NCBI RefSeq assembly: GCF_001939075.1
Contig: NZ_MPTA01000004.1
Location: 1-64,000 of the forward strand
DNA: 64,000 nucleotides
Direction: 5' to 3'
DNA from: Paenisporosarcina indica
GTDB lineage: Bacteria > Bacillota > Bacilli > Bacillales_A > Planococcaceae
Position 1 is the first letter of the stretch. Every line of letters starts with the position of its first letter. Shown in pieces: positions 62,050 to 64,000 of this stretch. A program made the position numbers and the translations under genes. The notes below the pieces were generated by a model that saw only the letters and a list, made by a program, of their open reading frames with translations, had not been told where the DNA came from and did not search any database.

Positions 62050-62228
62050 GTTGAACCTTCCCATCTTGTGTTCGATTGGCAATAAGTGATCCAAAGATAT
62101 GTAATATCCTAAAGAATATTTCTATATTATTGTCGAGGAATGTCTGAAATTAGTCAATCATTGTATTTAGTAGGTACGGTAGAAAAATAGATTACAGGTA
62201 ATGATTGGCTCAAACACGATTGACCATA

Positions 62229-62280
62229 AAAAGCAGTACATCTCAATATGAAAGATGTACTGCCAGATGTACTGCTTTTA
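62229..62280 (-). terminator. terminator with duplicated arm after the S66 gene
   Basis: On the minus strand GCAGTACATCT occurs twice in a row, followed by one AGATGTACTGC and TTTTTA. Either left arm can pair with the right arm, giving two alternative terminators. Confidence 0.85.
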
Positions 62281-63312
62281 TTAAGGTTTTAAATATATGG
62301 TCATTTCGCCATTGTGATTAGCTGATTTAATTTCAGTATATGCCCCGTTTACGAGTGTTAATTGCGGAGGTACATGGCCAATGTCAACGTTATATATAAT
62401 CTGCAAGTTTGTCGTTTCAGCCAATCTTTCCAGAGCATCTAACGTTGTAAATCCTCCTACTTCTTGACCTGCAGAGGTGCGTCCAAACATAAATCCAGAT
62501 GCATTTTCAAACCATCCTGATTGATGCATCTGTAGTAATGTACGATGGAAATCGGTTGCAGACATTTCGCAGTTTTCGAAATACCACAGGATTTGTTCGT
62601 CACGGAGGTACGTTTCTTGGAATTTCTTCACATTGCCAAATGGTGTGCCTATCAAATGACGTATTGTATCCATACACCCGCCTAATAGACGTCCCTTCAT
62701 TTCAACTGGGGTATTGTTAACTGTTTCCCACTTCGTTTCTGTATCCAGTTTAAAAACATAAGGATCAGGTTGTTTGTCGTGTACCCATTCTGACTGATAG
62801 TGAGAAGACGACGATTGAAAAATTGTTCCGCCCTCTTCTGAAGAAAGTACGTCTAAAAACTTACTCGTCGTATCATCCCATTCGTCACTTCGCAAATCAA
62901 CCAAGTTCGTCCCATGTGCAGTTGCAATGCCCGTTTTCAATGTTAGAGCAAAAAGGAGTGTACTTGTATCAGAATAGCCTAGCAACCATTTAGGTTTAAT
63001 CTGATCCCATTCAATAAGCGGCAAAATCTCTTGGAGGATTTCGCCTCCCCAAGGGGGAATAATGGAATGGATATTGTCGTTTTGAAGCATTGAATTTAAT
63101 TCTTCTGCTCGTTTTTCTTTCGTTGCTGATGCAGATTTGTACTGAGTCCAAACCGTCTCCCCAATCCCAACTTTGTAACCACGGTGCTCAAATTGTTGTT
63201 TGCTTTGGTGCACTAAATCGTGTAATTCAAAATCAACTCCAGAAGACGGAGCTGTGACACCAATCGTTTGACCTTGTTGAAGTGCTTGCGGATAGCGAAT
63301 CACTGTTGTCAC
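62281..63312 (-). CDS. S66-family peptidase (LD-carboxypeptidase/MccF-like)
   Basis: 343 residues. The nucleophile serine is in LLGYSDTSTLLF near residue 115; IGVTAPSSGVDF and SIIPPWGGEILQEIL are also family motifs. Longer and more like MccF (microcin C7 self-immunity) than like LdcA, so it may cleave an L-D or acyl-aminoacyl-nucleotide substrate. Single gene. Confidence 0.87.
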   Translation of the reverse strand: MTTVIRYPQALQQGQTIGVTAPSSGVDFELHDLVHQSKQQFEHRGYKVGIGETVWTQYKSASATKEKRAEELNSMLQNDNIHSIIPPWGGEILQEILPLIEWDQIKPKWLLGYSDTSTLLFALTLKTGIATAHGTNLVDLRSDEWDDTTSKFLDVLSSEEGGTIFQSSSSHYQSEWVHDKQPDPYVFKLDTETKWETVNNTPVEMKGRLLGGCMDTIRHLIGTPFGNVKKFQETYLRDEQILWYFENCEMSATDFHRTLLQMHQSGWFENASGFMFGRTSAGQEVGGFTTLDALERLAETTNLQIIYNVDIGHVPPQLTLVNGAYTEIKSANHNGEMTIYLKP

Positions 63313-63380
63313 CCTCTTTTTAATATTGAAACTATTTTACTCGTTTCACGTATTAATAGAAAGGAAAGGAGAGAAATATT

Positions 63381-63752
63381 ATGGATTTTTTATGGTTTGC
63401 TGGAGGTTTTGGTTTTGTCAGTATTTTTATTACAATAATTTTCATCATCGTTATTGGAGGTTTTATCTTTATGGCAGTCAAAGGGATTACTACATGGTCC
63501 AAAAACAATCAATCTCCCGTTTTGAGCGTTCCTGCCGAAGTAGTTGCCAAACGGACACAAACTTCTGGAGGTCATGGAAATTCATCAGCTAGCACATGGT
63601 ATTATGTAACCTTCCAAGTGCAAAGTGGCGATCGCATAGAGCTTGGGGTTAACGGTTCAAAGTTTGGCCAGCTCGCTGATGATGACTTGGGAATCCTAAC
63701 ATTCCAAGGGACGCGTTTTCAAGGCTTTGACAGACAAAGAAACGAAGGTTGA
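63381..63752 (+). CDS. DUF2500 membrane protein
   Basis: 123 residues: one N-terminal membrane helix (about 8-32), then a beta-rich domain with VPAEVVAKRTQTSGG, TWYYVTFQVQSGDRIEL and GDLGILTFQGTRFQGFD-like ending, which match DUF2500. Function unknown. Ribosome site AAAGGAGAG before ATG. Confidence 0.9.
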   Translation: MDFLWFAGGFGFVSIFITIIFIIVIGGFIFMAVKGITTWSKNNQSPVLSVPAEVVAKRTQTSGGHGNSSASTWYYVTFQVQSGDRIELGVNGSKFGQLADDDLGILTFQGTRFQGFDRQRNEG

Positions 63753-63759
63753 ATACATA

Positions 63760-63797
63760 TAAAAAAGGATTGGACGCATGTGTCCAATCCTTTTTTA
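63760..63797. terminator. bidirectional terminator
   Basis: AAAAAAGGATTGGAC / GTCCAATCCTTTTTT, 15-bp stem, shared by the DUF2500 gene and the azoreductase gene. Confidence 0.95.
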
Positions 63798-63799
63798 AT

Positions 63800-64000
63800 T
63801 TAGGCCGTAATTGTTGCTAATTGTGAAGCAACTGCTTTAACTTTTTCCATGCCGTCCGCAATAATTTGTTCTGCGCGGTCCGGATATTGGTTATGTCCTT
63901 CGATGATGACTTCATCAATCTTTGTGATACCAAAGAAATTCATTATCATTCGAACATAGTTTACGCTCATTTCTGAAGGTGCCATTTCAGGTGTTGAATA
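63800..64000 (-). CDS. azoR: FMN-dependent NADH azoreductase, 3' end only
   Basis: The frame stays open to the right edge, so only the last ~66 codons are present ([20 protein letters not shown] ... and [20 protein letters not shown]). This matches the C-terminal end of Bacillus AzoR-type flavoenzymes, which reduce quinones and azo dyes. The N-terminal FMN-binding part lies outside the window. The internal ATG at 63985 is not the start. Confidence 0.8.
   Translation of the reverse strand, partial: YSTPEMAPSEMSVNYVRMIMNFFGITKIDEVIIEGHNQYPDRAEQIIADGMEKVKAVASQLATITA

Overview
The window looks like a chromosomal segment of a low-GC, endospore-forming Bacillales bacterium, most likely Planococcaceae (Sporosarcina/Paenisporosarcina/Psychrobacillus/Lysinibacillus-like). 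This is inferred from protein similarity and from a gene order that closely follows the B. subtilis ydbS-ydbT-ydcA-acpS-ydcC-alr-ndoAI-ndoA-rsbR-S-T-U-V-W-sigB-rsbX-tex-ydcK-tRNA block. The genus is an inference. TTG and GTG starts are common, and most operons end in textbook intrinsic terminators.

Layout. 1-1170: nine tRNA genes on the minus strand, with a strong promoter and an internal leader region. The left edge resembles an rRNA operon leader. 1200-20177, almost all minus strand: SprT-like protein, Tex, the complete sigma-B stressosome/partner-switch operon (rsbR to rsbX), the NdoAI/NdoA toxin-antitoxin pair, alanine racemase, sporulation lipoprotein YdcC, AcpS, divergent rhomboid protease, two bacterial-PH membrane proteins, DEAD-box helicase CshA behind a long structured leader, MurF and Ddl. 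20200-32100: an unknown protein, RodA, a small unknown protein, a CBS protein, two MFS exporters, an XRE/TPR regulator with two palindromic operators, a GNAT-aminotransferase fusion, a remnant of a cystine transporter gene, and cardiolipin synthase. 32178-34708: a preQ1-I riboswitch followed by queC-queD-queE-queF (queuosine precursor synthesis). 35068-50000: accessory genes, including VanY-type carboxypeptidase, HcaT-like transporter, SodC, YidC, AraC and LytTR regulators, several acetyltransferases, a MhqO-type dioxygenase with a perfect MhqR-type palindrome, a DUF1002 protein, CvfB and MntR. 49360-64000: CadA/CadC with paired operators, SulP-UspA, a P1-family peptidase, two CrcB fluoride channels, MurB, a YodB/CatR-type regulator divergent from CatE, YceI, a GGDEF/EAL protein, an S66 peptidase, a DUF2500 protein and the 3' end of an azoreductase gene.

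Functional themes are general stress control, cell-wall precursor synthesis and elongation (alr, ddl, murF, murB, rodA), tRNA biology (tRNA array, queuosine pathway) and electrophile/metal/fluoride defence. The least explained material lies between genes: at least three dispersed repeat families, two short tandem repeats, the cshA leader, and four small genes of 32-48 codons with good ribosome binding sites and terminators. I saw no phage, intact transposon, CRISPR array or classical defence island.
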